Counted from the first letter of the stretch, positions 1 through 7,530 are shown. The stretch: 35,834 nt of DNA from Candidatus Aenigmarchaeota archaeon LH_S6 (GCA_023659935.1 JAGXOK010000006.1:1-35834); one strand, 5' to 3'. The notes: generated from the sequence alone by a model not told the origin. Numbers and translations: made by a program.

Positions 1-581
1 AAATTAGATAGATCTTGTTCAGCTCTTTTGAGTTGTTCTGCTCTTTTTTTAAAAAAATTTGCTTTTTCTCTATTTTTGCTTTCAAATTCAAATTCTTGTT
101 TTTTTGATAAAAATTTATTTTCCAATTCTGAATTTTTTTTGTTAAGTAAAAATGATTCTCCCTCCTTCTTATTTATTAATTCTTCTCTTTTTTCTCTTTT
201 AAGTTCTCTATCACAGGTTGGGCACTTCTCTTTACTCTCTTTTAGGTTTTTTATAGCATTATCCAAACCTTGTTTTTTCAATTTATTGTTAATTAAGGTT
301 TCTTTTAATTCCTCTATCTCTTTTTCCAACAAGCTAAATTTTTCTTCATCAAAAGTTTGTAAAAATAATTCTGCTTCTTTTTTCTCCCTAACCCTCTTCT
401 CTGATTCATTTATTTTTGAGTGTAGGGTGAACTCTTCTCTTTCTCTCTTTAATTCCTTTTTTTCAAGATTGTTAAAAACCGTTTCTTTATTTTTTAATTC
501 TTTTTCTACTTTCCCTACTCTTTTTTTTGGAGTTTCTTTTATTTCATTCTTAAAAACCGAAATTGTTGTCTTTAATTCAAT
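1..581 (-). CDS. rad50: Rad50, zinc-hook part (partial, continues off left edge)
   Basis: Translating the minus strand below the TAA at 582-584 in the same frame gives an uninterrupted, Lys/Glu-rich coiled coil with a C-P-T-C motif at 213-224. This is the zinc hook through which Rad50 dimerises, so the segment is the middle of the same Rad50 begun at 1349. The C-terminal ATPase lobe (signature and Walker B) must lie beyond position 1. No good start codon follows the stop, so this part is probably not an independent gene. Either the TAA is an error or recent mutation, or the gene is dead. The coiled-coil composition and reading frame look intact. Confidence 0.75.
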   Translation of the reverse strand, partial: MELKTTISVFKNEIKETPKKRVGKVEKELKNKETVFNNLEKKELKREREEFTLHSKINESEKRVREKKEAELFLQTFDEEKFSLLEKEIEELKETLINNKLKKQGLDNAIKNLKESKEKCPTCDRELKREKREELINKKEGESFLLNKKNSELENKFLSKKQEFEFESKNREKANFFKKRAEQLKRAEQDLSN

Positions 582-1349
582 TTATTTGTTTTTCTTTTCT
601 TCTATTTTAATTTTCTTTTCTTTCAAATTTTTTAATTTTTCCATATTTTCTTTTAACGTAGCGTCTAATTTTTTTATTTTATCCTTAGAAGAAGATATTT
701 CATCATTTAATTTACCTAAATAATCTTCCGCTTCTTTTTTGGTATTTTTTAGCTCATTTTCATCAAAACCTGAGAGGGTTTCTTCTTTTGCATTTTTTAA
801 ACTCTTAAATTTATTTGATATTGAAGTTGTTTTTATCCTCGCCAACTCAAATTTTGAAAGTTTTAACAATTGGTCTATATATTCTATCCTGTTCCCTGGA
901 GGAAGGGTCAAAAAATAATCTAGATGGTCTTGCTCAGCATAGATTGCTCTGGAGAATAATTCATAATCTATTTTTAAAATGTGTTCAACTGCCTCTGTAA
1001 CCTGTGCTTGGTTGATTGCTATTAATTTTTCATTTTCCCTCAATTCTGCGTTTGGGGGTCTATCCAAACAAATTTCCCTCCTTATTTCATACTTTTTTTT
1101 GTCTACTTCAAAATTTATTTTAATTTTTGCTGACTCTTCTCTAATAGGTTTATTCATTATCAAATCCGAAACCCTTATCTTCCTTTTATGTATTTTTGGT
1201 GTAGTCCCAAAAAATGCAAAGCAAATTGCATCAAGAATTGTGGATTTCCCAGAGCCAGAGATTCCTATAAATATATTATTCCTCTCCGTGAATTTCAGTT
1301 GGGTTTTTTTATGGGATTTGAAGTTTGATAGTTCGATTTCCTTGATCAT
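582..1349 (-). CDS. rad50: Rad50 ATPase N-terminal lobe (ends at in-frame TAA)
   Basis: This is the N-terminal part of Rad50, the SMC-like ATPase that works with Mre11 in double-strand-break end processing. The protein opens with an N-F-K-S-H stretch and a Walker A GISGSGKST near residues 29-37. A Q-loop-like AEQDHLDYF region follows, then the start of the coiled coil from about residue 170. Translation stops at TAA 582-584 inside the coiled coil after 255 residues, while full Rad50 is about 850-900. The same frame continues beyond with the zinc hook. The gene is divergent from alba, and a 19-bp palindrome sits about 40 bp upstream of the ATG. Confidence 0.85.
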   Translation of the reverse strand: MIKEIELSNFKSHKKTQLKFTERNNIFIGISGSGKSTILDAICFAFFGTTPKIHKRKIRVSDLIMNKPIREESAKIKINFEVDKKKYEIRREICLDRPPNAELRENEKLIAINQAQVTEAVEHILKIDYELFSRAIYAEQDHLDYFLTLPPGNRIEYIDQLLKLSKFELARIKTTSISNKFKSLKNAKEETLSGFDENELKNTKKEAEDYLGKLNDEISSSKDKIKKLDATLKENMEKLKNLKEKKIKIEEKKNK

Positions 1350-1380
1350 AATTGGAATAAATAGAAAACTAAATCAATAA

Positions 1381-1399
1381 ATTATAACAGTGTAATAAA
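1381..1399. promoter_or_regulatory. Palindromic motif, site 1 (rad50/alba intergenic)
   Basis: ATTATAACAGTGTAATAAA is a near-perfect palindrome (TTAtaACA-g-TGTaaTAA). It lies in the divergent rad50-alba spacer, with its centre about 41 bp upstream of the rad50 ATG and overlapping the AT-rich element expected to act as its TATA box. It matches sites near 3946, 6212, 7412, 7531 and 9422. An operator or origin-region protein-binding site is inferred. Confidence 0.5.
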
Positions 1400-1495
1400 A
1401 ACAATTTAAAGTTTTTTACGTATTTATAATTAGGCTAACAGCGACTAAAAGTAGTTCAACTACTCTAAATAGTTCCGTTGGTTAATAGGAAGAAA

Positions 1496-1765
1496 ATGGC
1501 AGATAACGAGATCTTGATAGGGAAAAAGCCTTTGATGAGTTACGTCCTCGCGGTTATAACTCAACTTTCAGAGGGCGGAGGTGAAGTAGTAATAAAAGCC
1601 AGAGGTAGAACAATCAGTACTGCAGTTGACATTGCGCAAATTGTTAAAAACAAATTTGCTAAGGATGCAAAGGTAGGTCAAGTGAAGATTGGTACAGACG
1701 AATTAGATGCAAAGGAAGGTGGAAAAATAAATGTTTCAACAATTGAGATACCTGTGAGTAAATAG
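1496..1765 (+). CDS. albA: DNA/RNA-binding protein Alba
   Basis: This 89-residue protein has the typical Alba length and fold. It has the opening I-G-K-K-P-x-M-x-Y, the K-A-R-G-R turn that lies on nucleic acid, and the I-x-T-A-V-D-x-A helix. Alba coats DNA and RNA in archaea and acts as a dimer; in many species acetylation of the first Lys of the pair lowers affinity. The ATG at 1496 is chosen because the protein then starts M-A-D-N-E like other Albas; a TTG 18 bp upstream would add residues without similarity. Highly expressed in most archaea. Confidence 0.93.
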   Translation: MADNEILIGKKPLMSYVLAVITQLSEGGGEVVIKARGRTISTAVDIAQIVKNKFAKDAKVGQVKIGTDELDAKEGGKINVSTIEIPVSK

Positions 1766-1796
1766 TTTTTATTTTTAATTTTTATTGATTTTTTGT

Positions 1797-2156
1797 ATGT
1801 TGACAGATAAATTGATTATTAGGTTATCGTTGGTTGTTATTATTCTTGGTTTAGTTGGGCTGTATTTAACAAGTATTTTTGTAGAGCCTGAGTTTGTTGA
1901 ATTATCTGAGATTAGTACAAAAAATGTTGGGGATGTTGTAAAAACCAGAGGCATAATCTCGAACTATTCTTTTTCAGAAAAATCTAAAACTTTGTTTTTA
2001 GATCTAGAAGAAAATGGAAAAAAACTAAGCGTTGTACTATTTAATTTTGATGAAAATCTGTTTGAGAGGGGAGATGAAGTTTCTGTAAAAGGAGAGGTTT
2101 CTGTTTATGAAGGGAAATTGGAGATTATTGCCAGAGATATTGAGAAGATTAAATAG
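1797..2156 (+). CDS. Membrane-anchored OB-fold protein
   Basis: A 119-residue protein from the ATG at 1797. Residues about 7-27 form a hydrophobic membrane anchor with a short positive N-terminus. The rest is beta-rich, with a pattern (G-D-V-V-K-T-R-G-I-I, then V-K-G-E-V-S-V-Y-E-G-K-L-E-I) typical of the tRNA_anti-like OB-fold family. The soluble part would face outside. Similar single-anchor OB-fold proteins occur in many archaea with no assigned role; nucleic-acid or ligand binding is only inferred from the fold. It follows alba by 31 bp and could be cotranscribed with it. Confidence 0.6.
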   Translation: MLTDKLIIRLSLVVIILGLVGLYLTSIFVEPEFVELSEISTKNVGDVVKTRGIISNYSFSEKSKTLFLDLEENGKKLSVVLFNFDENLFERGDEVSVKGEVSVYEGKLEIIARDIEKIK

Positions 2157-2164
2157 AATATAAA

Positions 2165-2257
2165 GTTTTCCTCTGCCACGCTGCGCTCTCACCTAATCGG
2201 TCGGGTAATTAACAGGAATTTAACGGTTGCACTTGCTCCGCCTAAATCTCAACTTAT
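2165..2257. other. GC-rich patch, candidate small RNA (strand unknown)
   Basis: Between the OB-fold gene and pyrG lies about 90 bp that is far richer in GC than its surroundings. It has two GC-dense cores (near 2173-2196 and 2220-2245) around an AT-rich centre. No reading frame makes sense here. Structured RNAs stand out this way in AT-rich thermophile genomes. I could not fold it into a tRNA and saw no clear C/D or H/ACA box set. It could also be a transcription-termination zone between converging genes. Confidence 0.25.
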
Positions 2258-2270
2258 ATATTTGTATATT

Positions 2271-3917
2271 TTATAAACAACTTCTCACAAAACCATAAAA
2301 CAAAGGTGACGGTTTTAGCGGATTTGATTTAAATTCTGGGTGTGATTGGGTTGCTACAAAGAATTTGTGTTTTGGGAGTTCCATAAATTCCATTAATTTT
2401 GTCCTGTCTTTTCTTAAGTGATAACCTGAAAATATTAACCCTTTCTCTTCCAGAATAGGTATAAACTCTGGATTTATTTCATACCTGTGCCTGTGCCTCT
2501 CAAAGATTTTGTTACTTTTAATCAAATCAAAGTTTTTATACAATTCATGAACTTTTAAATTCTCTTTTAAAATTGTTGGGTAACCCCCAAGTCTCATCGT
2601 TGCTCCATATCTGTTATTCTCTAACACTTGTTTTTGTTCTGGTAAAATAGCTATAACTGGATTTTTTGTATTTTCATCAATTTCTATTGAATTTGCATCT
2701 CCCAAACCACAAACATTTCTGGAAAATTCAATAACTGCCAGTTGCATTCCTAAACATAGACCCAAAAATGGGATTTTGTTTTCTCTTGCATATTTTACAG
2801 CAGAGATAATACCTTCAACTCCCCTGCTTCCAAAACCTCCTGGAACTATTATTCCATCATATTGGCTCAAGGTTTTTATTGAATTTAAATCCTCTTCAAA
2901 GTGTTGAGAATTTACCCATGTTAAATCAGGACTAACACCATTAGCCCAACATGCATATTTTATTGCCTCAATTACAGAAATATAAGAATCAGATAAAACA
3001 AAATCCCCAGTTGCAAAATATTTTCCAACAACTGCAATCTTGATTTTTCTTTTTATTGATTTTATTTTCCTGATAAGTTGCTTCCAATCCTCCAAATCTG
3101 TTTTTTTGGGACTTAAACCAAATTTTTTAAGAATTTTAGTGGCAAGGTCTCCTCTATCTAAATTCAAAGGCACCTCATAAATAGAATCTACATCAGGGAC
3201 AGAAATAACATTCTCATTGGGCATATTACAGAATATTGATAATTTTTTCTTCCTCTTTTCATCAAGAGGCCTTTCTGCTCTTGCAAGTATAAAATCAGCC
3301 TGAATACCTGCCGAGTTTAAAGACCTGGCTGCATATTGAGTTGGTTTTGTTTTCATCTCACCAATTTTTTCAGGGATGGGTAAATAGCTAACTAAAATAA
3401 ATAAAACATCCTTTGGTTTTTGTAACCTCATCATTCTGGCAGCTTCTAAAAATAAAAGATTTTGATACTCTCCTACTGTTCCACCAATCTCTATTAAAAC
3501 AAAATCAGCCTGGGTTTTTTGAGCTACTTTTTTTATTCGTAAAATTACCTCCTTGGGAATATCAGGCACCACCTCTACACATCTTCCCCTATATCCTAAA
3601 TTCCTTTCTCTTTCTATTACTGCCTGATAAACTCTGCCGGTAGTAATATAATTATCAGTTGACAAGTTCTCATCTAAAAATCTCTCATAATTTCCAACAT
3701 CCTGATCACATTCCGTGCCATCATCAGTTACAAAAATTTCCCCATGTTCAACAGGGTTCATCGTTCCTGCATCAACATTGACATAAGGATCAATTTTAAT
3801 TGCTGTAACTTTAAATCCTCTTGATTTTAAAATCCTGCCAATAGAAGCCACTGTAGTCCCCTTTCCAACAGAAGACATCACTCCACCAATCACAAAAATA
3901 TATTTTATCTGCATCAT
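2271..3917 (-). CDS. pyrG: CTP synthase
   Basis: CTP synthase makes CTP from UTP, ATP and glutamine in the cytosol. The 548-residue length is normal. The N-terminal synthetase domain starts with the P-loop region (I-F-V-I-G-G-V-M-S-S-V-G-K-G) and carries D-P-Y-V-N-V-D-A-G-T-M-N-P. The C-terminal class I glutamine amidotransferase domain has G-G-F-G-S-R-G, then the nucleophile Cys388 in G-L-C-L-G-M-Q, and a closing S-H-P-E-F with the His/Glu of the triad. ATG at 3917 is used; a second ATG follows directly. A palindromic site lies about 37 bp upstream. Confidence 0.97.
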   Translation of the reverse strand: MMQIKYIFVIGGVMSSVGKGTTVASIGRILKSRGFKVTAIKIDPYVNVDAGTMNPVEHGEIFVTDDGTECDQDVGNYERFLDENLSTDNYITTGRVYQAVIERERNLGYRGRCVEVVPDIPKEVILRIKKVAQKTQADFVLIEIGGTVGEYQNLLFLEAARMMRLQKPKDVLFILVSYLPIPEKIGEMKTKPTQYAARSLNSAGIQADFILARAERPLDEKRKKKLSIFCNMPNENVISVPDVDSIYEVPLNLDRGDLATKILKKFGLSPKKTDLEDWKQLIRKIKSIKRKIKIAVVGKYFATGDFVLSDSYISVIEAIKYACWANGVSPDLTWVNSQHFEEDLNSIKTLSQYDGIIVPGGFGSRGVEGIISAVKYARENKIPFLGLCLGMQLAVIEFSRNVCGLGDANSIEIDENTKNPVIAILPEQKQVLENNRYGATMRLGGYPTILKENLKVHELYKNFDLIKSNKIFERHRHRYEINPEFIPILEEKGLIFSGYHLRKDRTKLMEFMELPKHKFFVATQSHPEFKSNPLKPSPLFYGFVRSCL

Positions 3918-3945
3918 TAATATAAAATAATTTTTAATTAAGAAA

Positions 3946-3962
3946 GTATAACAGTGTTATAA
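3946..3962. promoter_or_regulatory. Palindromic motif, site 2 (pyrG promoter)
   Basis: GTATAACAGTGTTATAA is the most symmetrical copy of the family. Its centre is about 37 bp upstream of the pyrG ATG, almost the same spacing as site 1 to rad50. An operator overlapping the promoter is the simplest reading, but this is not proven. Confidence 0.5.
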
Positions 3963-4087
3963 AACCAAAATTTCGTTAGAGTTGAATATCCTAAATCAAT
4001 TATAAATTGTCAACTTTTACCGATATTGTCTTTATTCCCCCATATCTCTAAAAATTTTGATGGTCTAAAAATTGAAGTAAAATTATG

Positions 4088-4102
4088 TTGGACACCGTCC
4101 AA
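4088..4102. promoter_or_regulatory. Inverted repeat upstream of the HTH gene
   Basis: TTGGAC-ACC-GTCCAA is a perfect 6-bp inverted repeat with a 3-bp spacer, ending 19 bp before the ATG of the winged-helix gene. It is GC-rich within very AT-rich sequence. The position fits an autoregulatory operator for that small DNA-binding protein (inference). Confidence 0.4.
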
Positions 4103-4121
4103 TAATAAATAAAGTATATTT

Positions 4122-4421
4122 ATGGTGAAAGAAAAAAATAGAAAGAAAATAAAGAAAATTTTGTTGACTCTAGTAAAAACTCCAGAAGGGTTGTGGGTTA
4201 GAGAGATAGCAAGAGAGACAGGTATTGCTAAATCCACAGTCCATTATTATATAGATAAAGTTATAAACGAAATCATAGAAAATATTGGTGTAAAAGATAA
4301 GTCTGGTAGGTATTTTGGTGTAAGAATTATAAGATTAAAGCCTAAAATAAGAGATACTATTGAAAAGGAAGGTTTGAAAAAGGTATATAAATTCTTAAAA
4401 ATATCTAAAAATAGTACGTGA
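4122..4421 (+). CDS. Small winged-helix DNA-binding protein
   Basis: A 99-residue basic protein. Residues about 8-75 form a winged helix: L-L-T-L-V-K-T-P-E-G-L-W-V-R-E-I-A, then a recognition helix with G-I-A-K-S-T-V-H-Y-Y, then a wing and an amphipathic C-terminal helix. The type resembles MarR/ArsR-like archaeal regulators; no ligand site is visible. Its TGA stop lies inside the first unit of the 31-bp array, so gene and array are physically joined, and an inverted repeat sits just upstream. It is a good candidate for the protein that binds the array, or for a regulator of the ATPase at 5016. Confidence 0.7.
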   Translation: MVKEKNRKKIKKILLTLVKTPEGLWVREIARETGIAKSTVHYYIDKVINEIIENIGVKDKSGRYFGVRIIRLKPKIRDTIEKEGLKKVYKFLKISKNST

Positions 4422-4552
4422 ACTGGATGTGAATAGCGTGAAATTCACGTGAACTGGATGTGAACAGCGTGAACTTTAGGTGAACTTGGCGTGAATAGCG
4501 TGAACTTCAGGTGAACTGGATGTGAATAGCGTGAACTTCACGTGAACGTAAA
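4418..4552. repeat. 31-bp iteron array, block A (4 units plus a partial)
   Basis: Units start at 4418, 4449, 4480, 4511 and 4542 (partial), exactly 31 bp apart. The unit is GTGAACTGGAT + GTGAAYAGC + GTGAACTTCAS, giving three GTGAA cores at offsets 0, 11 and 20. Unit junctions form the perfect palindrome TTCACGTGAA or the variant TTCAGGTGAA. A 31-bp period is close to three helical turns, so all cores lie on about the same face. There are no spacers, so this is not a CRISPR. Confidence 0.95.
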
Positions 4553-4592
4553 GTCCAAAATTTCAGGGTTATAGTTAAAATAAAAGGGTCGT

Positions 4593-4752
4593 GTGAATCT
4601 AGCGTGAATAGCGTGAAATTCACGTGAATTGGATGTGAACAGAGTGAACTTCAGGTGAACTTGGCGTGAATAGCGTGAACTTCAGGTGAACTGGATGTGA
4701 ACAGCGTGAACTTCACGTGAACTCGATGTGAACAGCGTGAACTTCACGTGAA
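4593..4752. repeat. 31-bp iteron array, block B (5 units plus a partial)
   Basis: Units start at 4593, 4624, 4655, 4686 and 4717, with a final GTGAA at 4748, again exactly 31 bp apart and in the same orientation as block A. Unit variants differ mainly in the CTGGAT or CTTGGC segment and in TTCAC or TTCAG at the joint. A 40-bp non-repeat gap separates it from block A. Confidence 0.95.
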
Positions 4753-4892
4753 GTAAAAAGACGTTTTATATAATGGATTTTCCAAAAAAATAAATAAATA
4801 TTTTTTTGATTTGTTGTTTTGATATAAATTTGGTTTTTTATTTATATATAACTATATAATTATGTAGCCTGTAGATAACTATCAAAATATAA
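4753..4892. other. AT-rich 140-bp gap, possible duplex-unwinding element
   Basis: This stretch between blocks B and C is almost entirely A and T, with long A/T runs and TATATA tracts, and has no coding potential. Iterons flanking an extremely AT-rich block are the usual arrangement of replication origins, where it melts first. It could also hold the promoter of the ATPase gene. The role is inferred from position and composition only. Confidence 0.45.
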
Positions 4893-5001
4893 ATGAACTT
4901 CAGGTGAACTTGGCGTGAACAGCGTGAATTTCACGTGAACTGGATGTGAATAGCGTGAACTTCACGTGAACTGGATGTGAATAGCGTGAACTTCACGTGA
5001 A
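4893..5001. repeat. 31-bp iteron array, block C (3 units plus partials)
   Basis: Full units start at 4904, 4935 and 4966. A partial tail (4893-4903) precedes them and a last GTGAA lies at 4997-5001, 14 bp before the ATPase ATG. The last two full units are identical. Binding here would also cover the ATPase promoter, so autoregulation is likely if the ATPase or the upstream HTH protein binds the repeats. Confidence 0.95.
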
Positions 5002-5015
5002 CTAAAAAGATAAAG

Positions 5016-6077
5016 ATGGATGAGATAGAAAAATACCAAAAATGGTTGGATAAACAAAATCTTAGAAGAAACCCTTTTACTTTAGAGATAAATCCTTCGA
5101 TAATAGTTGGGTATAAAGAACAAATAACAAAATTGCTAAAAAATATTAACCAGCAGCAAAAAATAATTTTACTCACAGGAGCCACTGGAAGTGGAAAAAC
5201 AAGTATAGTTTCTTATTTAACTTTAACAAATAAAGATTACGTAATATTAAACAAACCACCAAGGGAAGTTTCAAAGTTATTAAATATTTCAAGTTATTTT
5301 ATCAAAGATCTACCTTTTTTAGCTAAGATTTTTGTGAGAAAACCAAAAAAAATAGATGATTTTCCTGATTTTTTAAATAAAATTATAAAAAAACCAAAAG
5401 TTTTGTTTATCGATGAATCTCACGAGGCAAGTATTGAGGTTTTGGAATGGCTTAGAATTATCTCTGACCAAGTACAAAACCTAACTATTGTATTCTCCGC
5501 TCTTCCTGTATTTAATGAAATTTTGAGTAAAAATCTGGAAACATTAAAAAAAAGGATCATAGAAACTGTTGAATTAGAGGCCTTAACAAAAGAAGAAGTA
5601 GAAAAATTGATAAGAAAGAGGATGGAAAGTGCTGGTGGAACTGATATAAAACCCTTCACTTACAATATAATAGAATATATTTATTCTAGAACCGGAGGAT
5701 TCCCAAGAGCTGTTGTAACATTATGTAATAATCTAATAAATCTTGGCGCTGAGAATGAGGCTGAGAGAGTAGATATGAACTTAATATCTAAAAAACCCCC
5801 AATAAAACGAGAAAAAAAGCTAAATATAGAAAATTTAAAGGATTTATCAAGTAAGCAAATAAAGATTATTAATACTCTTGCAGAATTCGAACCCCTCACA
5901 CCTAATAAACTTATAAACTATTTTCCAGATTATCCCTCAGAAAAACATGGGTTAAGAGCAATAAATAACCTACTAAGAAGGCTTGTAAAAGAGGGTTATA
6001 TTGAGAGGGAAAGAAAAGGAAAAAGTTATTATTATAAACTAAATCCTTCTACTAGAACAGTTTTGGTAAGATCTTAA
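5016..6077 (+). CDS. ORC/ExeA-like AAA+ ATPase with C-terminal winged helix
   Basis: A 353-residue protein. An N-P-F-T-L-E-I-N-P start leads to Walker A GATGSGKT at residues 55-62, Walker B V-L-F-I-D-E-S-H-E at 129-137, a sensor-1-like strand near 158-164 and a sensor-2 T-G-G-F-P-R-A-V at 226-233. Residues about 270-350 form a winged helix with an R-R-L-V-K-E-G-Y-I-E-R wing. This order (AAA+ then wHTH) is that of Orc1/Cdc6 and the TniB/ExeA group, but the protein is clearly different from the true Orc1/Cdc6 at 7682. Its gene begins 14 bp after the 31-bp repeats, so it may be an initiator, partition or regulatory ATPase acting on them. DNA binding is inferred. Confidence 0.75.
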   Translation: MDEIEKYQKWLDKQNLRRNPFTLEINPSIIVGYKEQITKLLKNINQQQKIILLTGATGSGKTSIVSYLTLTNKDYVILNKPPREVSKLLNISSYFIKDLPFLAKIFVRKPKKIDDFPDFLNKIIKKPKVLFIDESHEASIEVLEWLRIISDQVQNLTIVFSALPVFNEILSKNLETLKKRIIETVELEALTKEEVEKLIRKRMESAGGTDIKPFTYNIIEYIYSRTGGFPRAVVTLCNNLINLGAENEAERVDMNLISKKPPIKREKKLNIENLKDLSSKQIKIINTLAEFEPLTPNKLINYFPDYPSEKHGLRAINNLLRRLVKEGYIERERKGKSYYYKLNPSTRTVLVRS

Positions 6078-6211
6078 TTATATATAGAGTTGTTGTTTAT
6101 TATACCTTATCACAGAGTGCAGATAAGTCAAGTCAAACTTAAAAATACAGAGAATTTATCTTGCTTAGAACTATCAATCACCAAAAACACATCATTATGT
6201 AACAAGTTTAT

Positions 6212-6231
6212 AATTATAACGCTGTAATAAG
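6212..6231. promoter_or_regulatory. Palindromic motif, site 3
   Basis: AATTATAACGCTGTAATAAG matches the family with one change in the core (ACGCTGT for ACAGTGT). It lies in non-coding DNA just before the transposase remnant, with no intact gene start nearby, so here it is not an obvious promoter operator. Confidence 0.4.
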
Positions 6232-6255
6232 AGATTACTCAGACCCTTAGTTTTC

Positions 6256-6528
6256 TTGTGGAGATAAACTGTCTTTAATAATAAGTTCAAAAATGGTTCA
6301 AGAAAAACAAAAGTTAGATTAAGACAAAGATTTCTATGCAAGGATTGTAAAAAAACTTTTGTTTTAGAAGTTATCAAAGGAAAGAAAGCACAAACAGATA
6401 TAATAACCTTAACTATGGATTTATATTTCAAAACTTTTTCATTAAGAGATATTAGAGATACAATCAGCCAACATTTTAATATTAATTTATCCCATGAAAC
6501 AATTAGAAGGTGGATAAGCAGTTTATGA
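6256..6528 (+). pseudogene. Truncated, frameshifted transposase (zinc ribbon plus HTH)
   Basis: From about 6277 the frame reads F-K-N-G-S-R-K-T-K, then C-K-D-C-K-K-T-F and a helix-turn-helix ending S-H-E-T-I-R-R-W-I, and stops at TGA 6526-6528. That is the N-terminal zinc ribbon and HTH of a DDE transposase of the kind seen in archaeal insertion sequences. The first C-G-D-K of the ribbon sits in another frame at 6256, one base out of register, and the whole DDE catalytic domain is missing. It is a dead fragment of an old insertion. The rest of 6078-6598 holds only palindrome site 3 and AT-rich DNA. Confidence 0.65.
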
Positions 6529-6598
6529 ATAAAATGAATGAATAAAGTATATATCCTACTACTAAAATCCTTAAATATAAGTAATAAGTATATATATT

Positions 6599-6847
6599 AT
6601 GGTAGAAAAAGTTGATGAGATGGATAAAAAGATTACAACAAAAGAAATAGACATAGTTGAGAATATACAAGAACTTATAACAAAAAATCCAGATGTTGAA
6701 TTTCCAGAAAAAAAGTTGGAAGATTTAGTCATGAATAGTAAAAAGGGAAATATCTTAGAGATAACTATGAGTATAGGGTCTCCGATAAAGATAATTAATG
6801 TTGAAGTAGTAAATGAAGAATTTTTTGAAAAGAACCTTTTTATTTAA
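6599..6847 (+). CDS. Small acidic protein of unknown function
   Basis: An 82-residue protein, rich in Glu and Lys, with no membrane segment, Cys pair or motif I recognise. The N-terminal half looks helical (E-K-V-D-E-M-D-K-K) and the C-terminal half beta-like (I-L-E-I-T-M-S-I-G-S-P-I-K-I-I-N-V-E-V-V). TATATA-rich sequence lies directly upstream. The next gene starts 7 bp after its stop, so the two look like one unit. A small acidic gene before a larger basic one is the usual order of antitoxin and toxin, but nothing else supports that reading. Confidence 0.5.
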   Translation: MVEKVDEMDKKITTKEIDIVENIQELITKNPDVEFPEKKLEDLVMNSKKGNILEITMSIGSPIKIINVEVVNEEFFEKNLFI

Positions 6848-6854
6848 TTTTACT

Positions 6855-7331
6855 ATGGTTAGAGTTTATTATCCTTATCGTATTTTAGTAGATTATTTTT
6901 TTGTTAAACAATGGATAAGTGAAGGTAAGAGGTATGAAATATTTACTAGATTAATGAAAACTAAAGCTACTTCTTCAATACATAAGAAATCACATAATTT
7001 AATGTTAGATGAAGATTTTGATAAAATAGTAACCGACAAAAAACTAAACTCAAATATTTTAGGAGCTATGGTAAAAAGGATAGATATACCTCCGTCTTTA
7101 AAAGAAATAAAAGACCCTATAACTAAAACCATCTTATTTTCTATCAGATTGAGTTCTATAGCACCTTATGGTGTTTATATATTTACAAATGAGGAAACGA
7201 AAGAGAAATATGAAAATAATAGACACTATATAGGTATAAAATCTGTAGTAGCTGTACCTTTTCGGAAAGCCTTAAGAATTGTAGATAGTTTCCATAACTT
7301 ACTTATCGGAGAAAGAGATCTTTTTCGGTAA
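6855..7331 (+). CDS. Basic protein of unknown function
   Basis: The ATG at 6855 gives 158 residues; an upstream ATG at 6813 would overlap the previous gene by 35 bp, so the downstream start is preferred. The protein is basic, with R-V-Y-Y-P-Y-R-I-L-V-D-Y near the start and a C-terminal S-V-V-A-V-P-F-R-K-A-L-R-I-V-D. I do not recognise the family and see no catalytic motif. It lies 7 bp after the 82-residue gene and just upstream of the candidate oriC, with no other partner. A toxin or origin-linked role would be a guess. Confidence 0.5.
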   Translation: MVRVYYPYRILVDYFFVKQWISEGKRYEIFTRLMKTKATSSIHKKSHNLMLDEDFDKIVTDKKLNSNILGAMVKRIDIPPSLKEIKDPITKTILFSIRLSSIAPYGVYIFTNEETKEKYENNRHYIGIKSVVAVPFRKALRIVDSFHNLLIGERDLFR

Positions 7332-7352
7332 ATTTGGATAAATTCAACTTAT

Positions 7353-7525
7353 CAACCGCATTTGACAGTTTTATTTATCAACCGTAGATTAGACAGAAAG
7401 AAGTTTATAATTTTATAACATTGTAATAACTTAGGATGTTTTGAAGTTAAAGAAAACCAAAAATTTCTTTCAACCGAATGCGACACTTTTATCTATCAAC
7501 CTTAATTGCGACAGAAAGAAAAATA
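7353..7525. repeat. Two pairs of 26-bp direct repeats in the oriC spacer
   Basis: The shared pattern is TATCAACC followed by about 10 bp and then GACAG or GACAC, at 7353, 7379, 7471 and 7497. Within a pair the step is 26 bp, and between pairs 118 bp. Copies 2 and 4 also share the tail GACAGAAAGAA. They differ from the 31-bp GTGAA repeats and from the ORB site, so they are probably bound by a different protein or form part of the melting region. Confidence 0.7.
7412..7430. promoter_or_regulatory. Palindromic motif, site 4 (in oriC)
   Basis: TTTTATAACATTGTAATAA is the family palindrome with ACATTGT as its core. It follows the first pair of 26-bp repeats. Confidence 0.5.
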
Positions 7526-7530
7526 TTATA

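Noticed and set aside
28-723. Long plus-strand open frame rich in Ser, Phe and Leu
   Set aside because: It is the antisense of the Rad50 coiled coil (Lys/Glu-rich on the other strand), whose minus-strand reading includes a proper zinc hook.
4418-5001. CRISPR array
   Set aside because: Units are 31 bp tandem with no variable spacers and no cas genes nearby; the pattern fits iterons.
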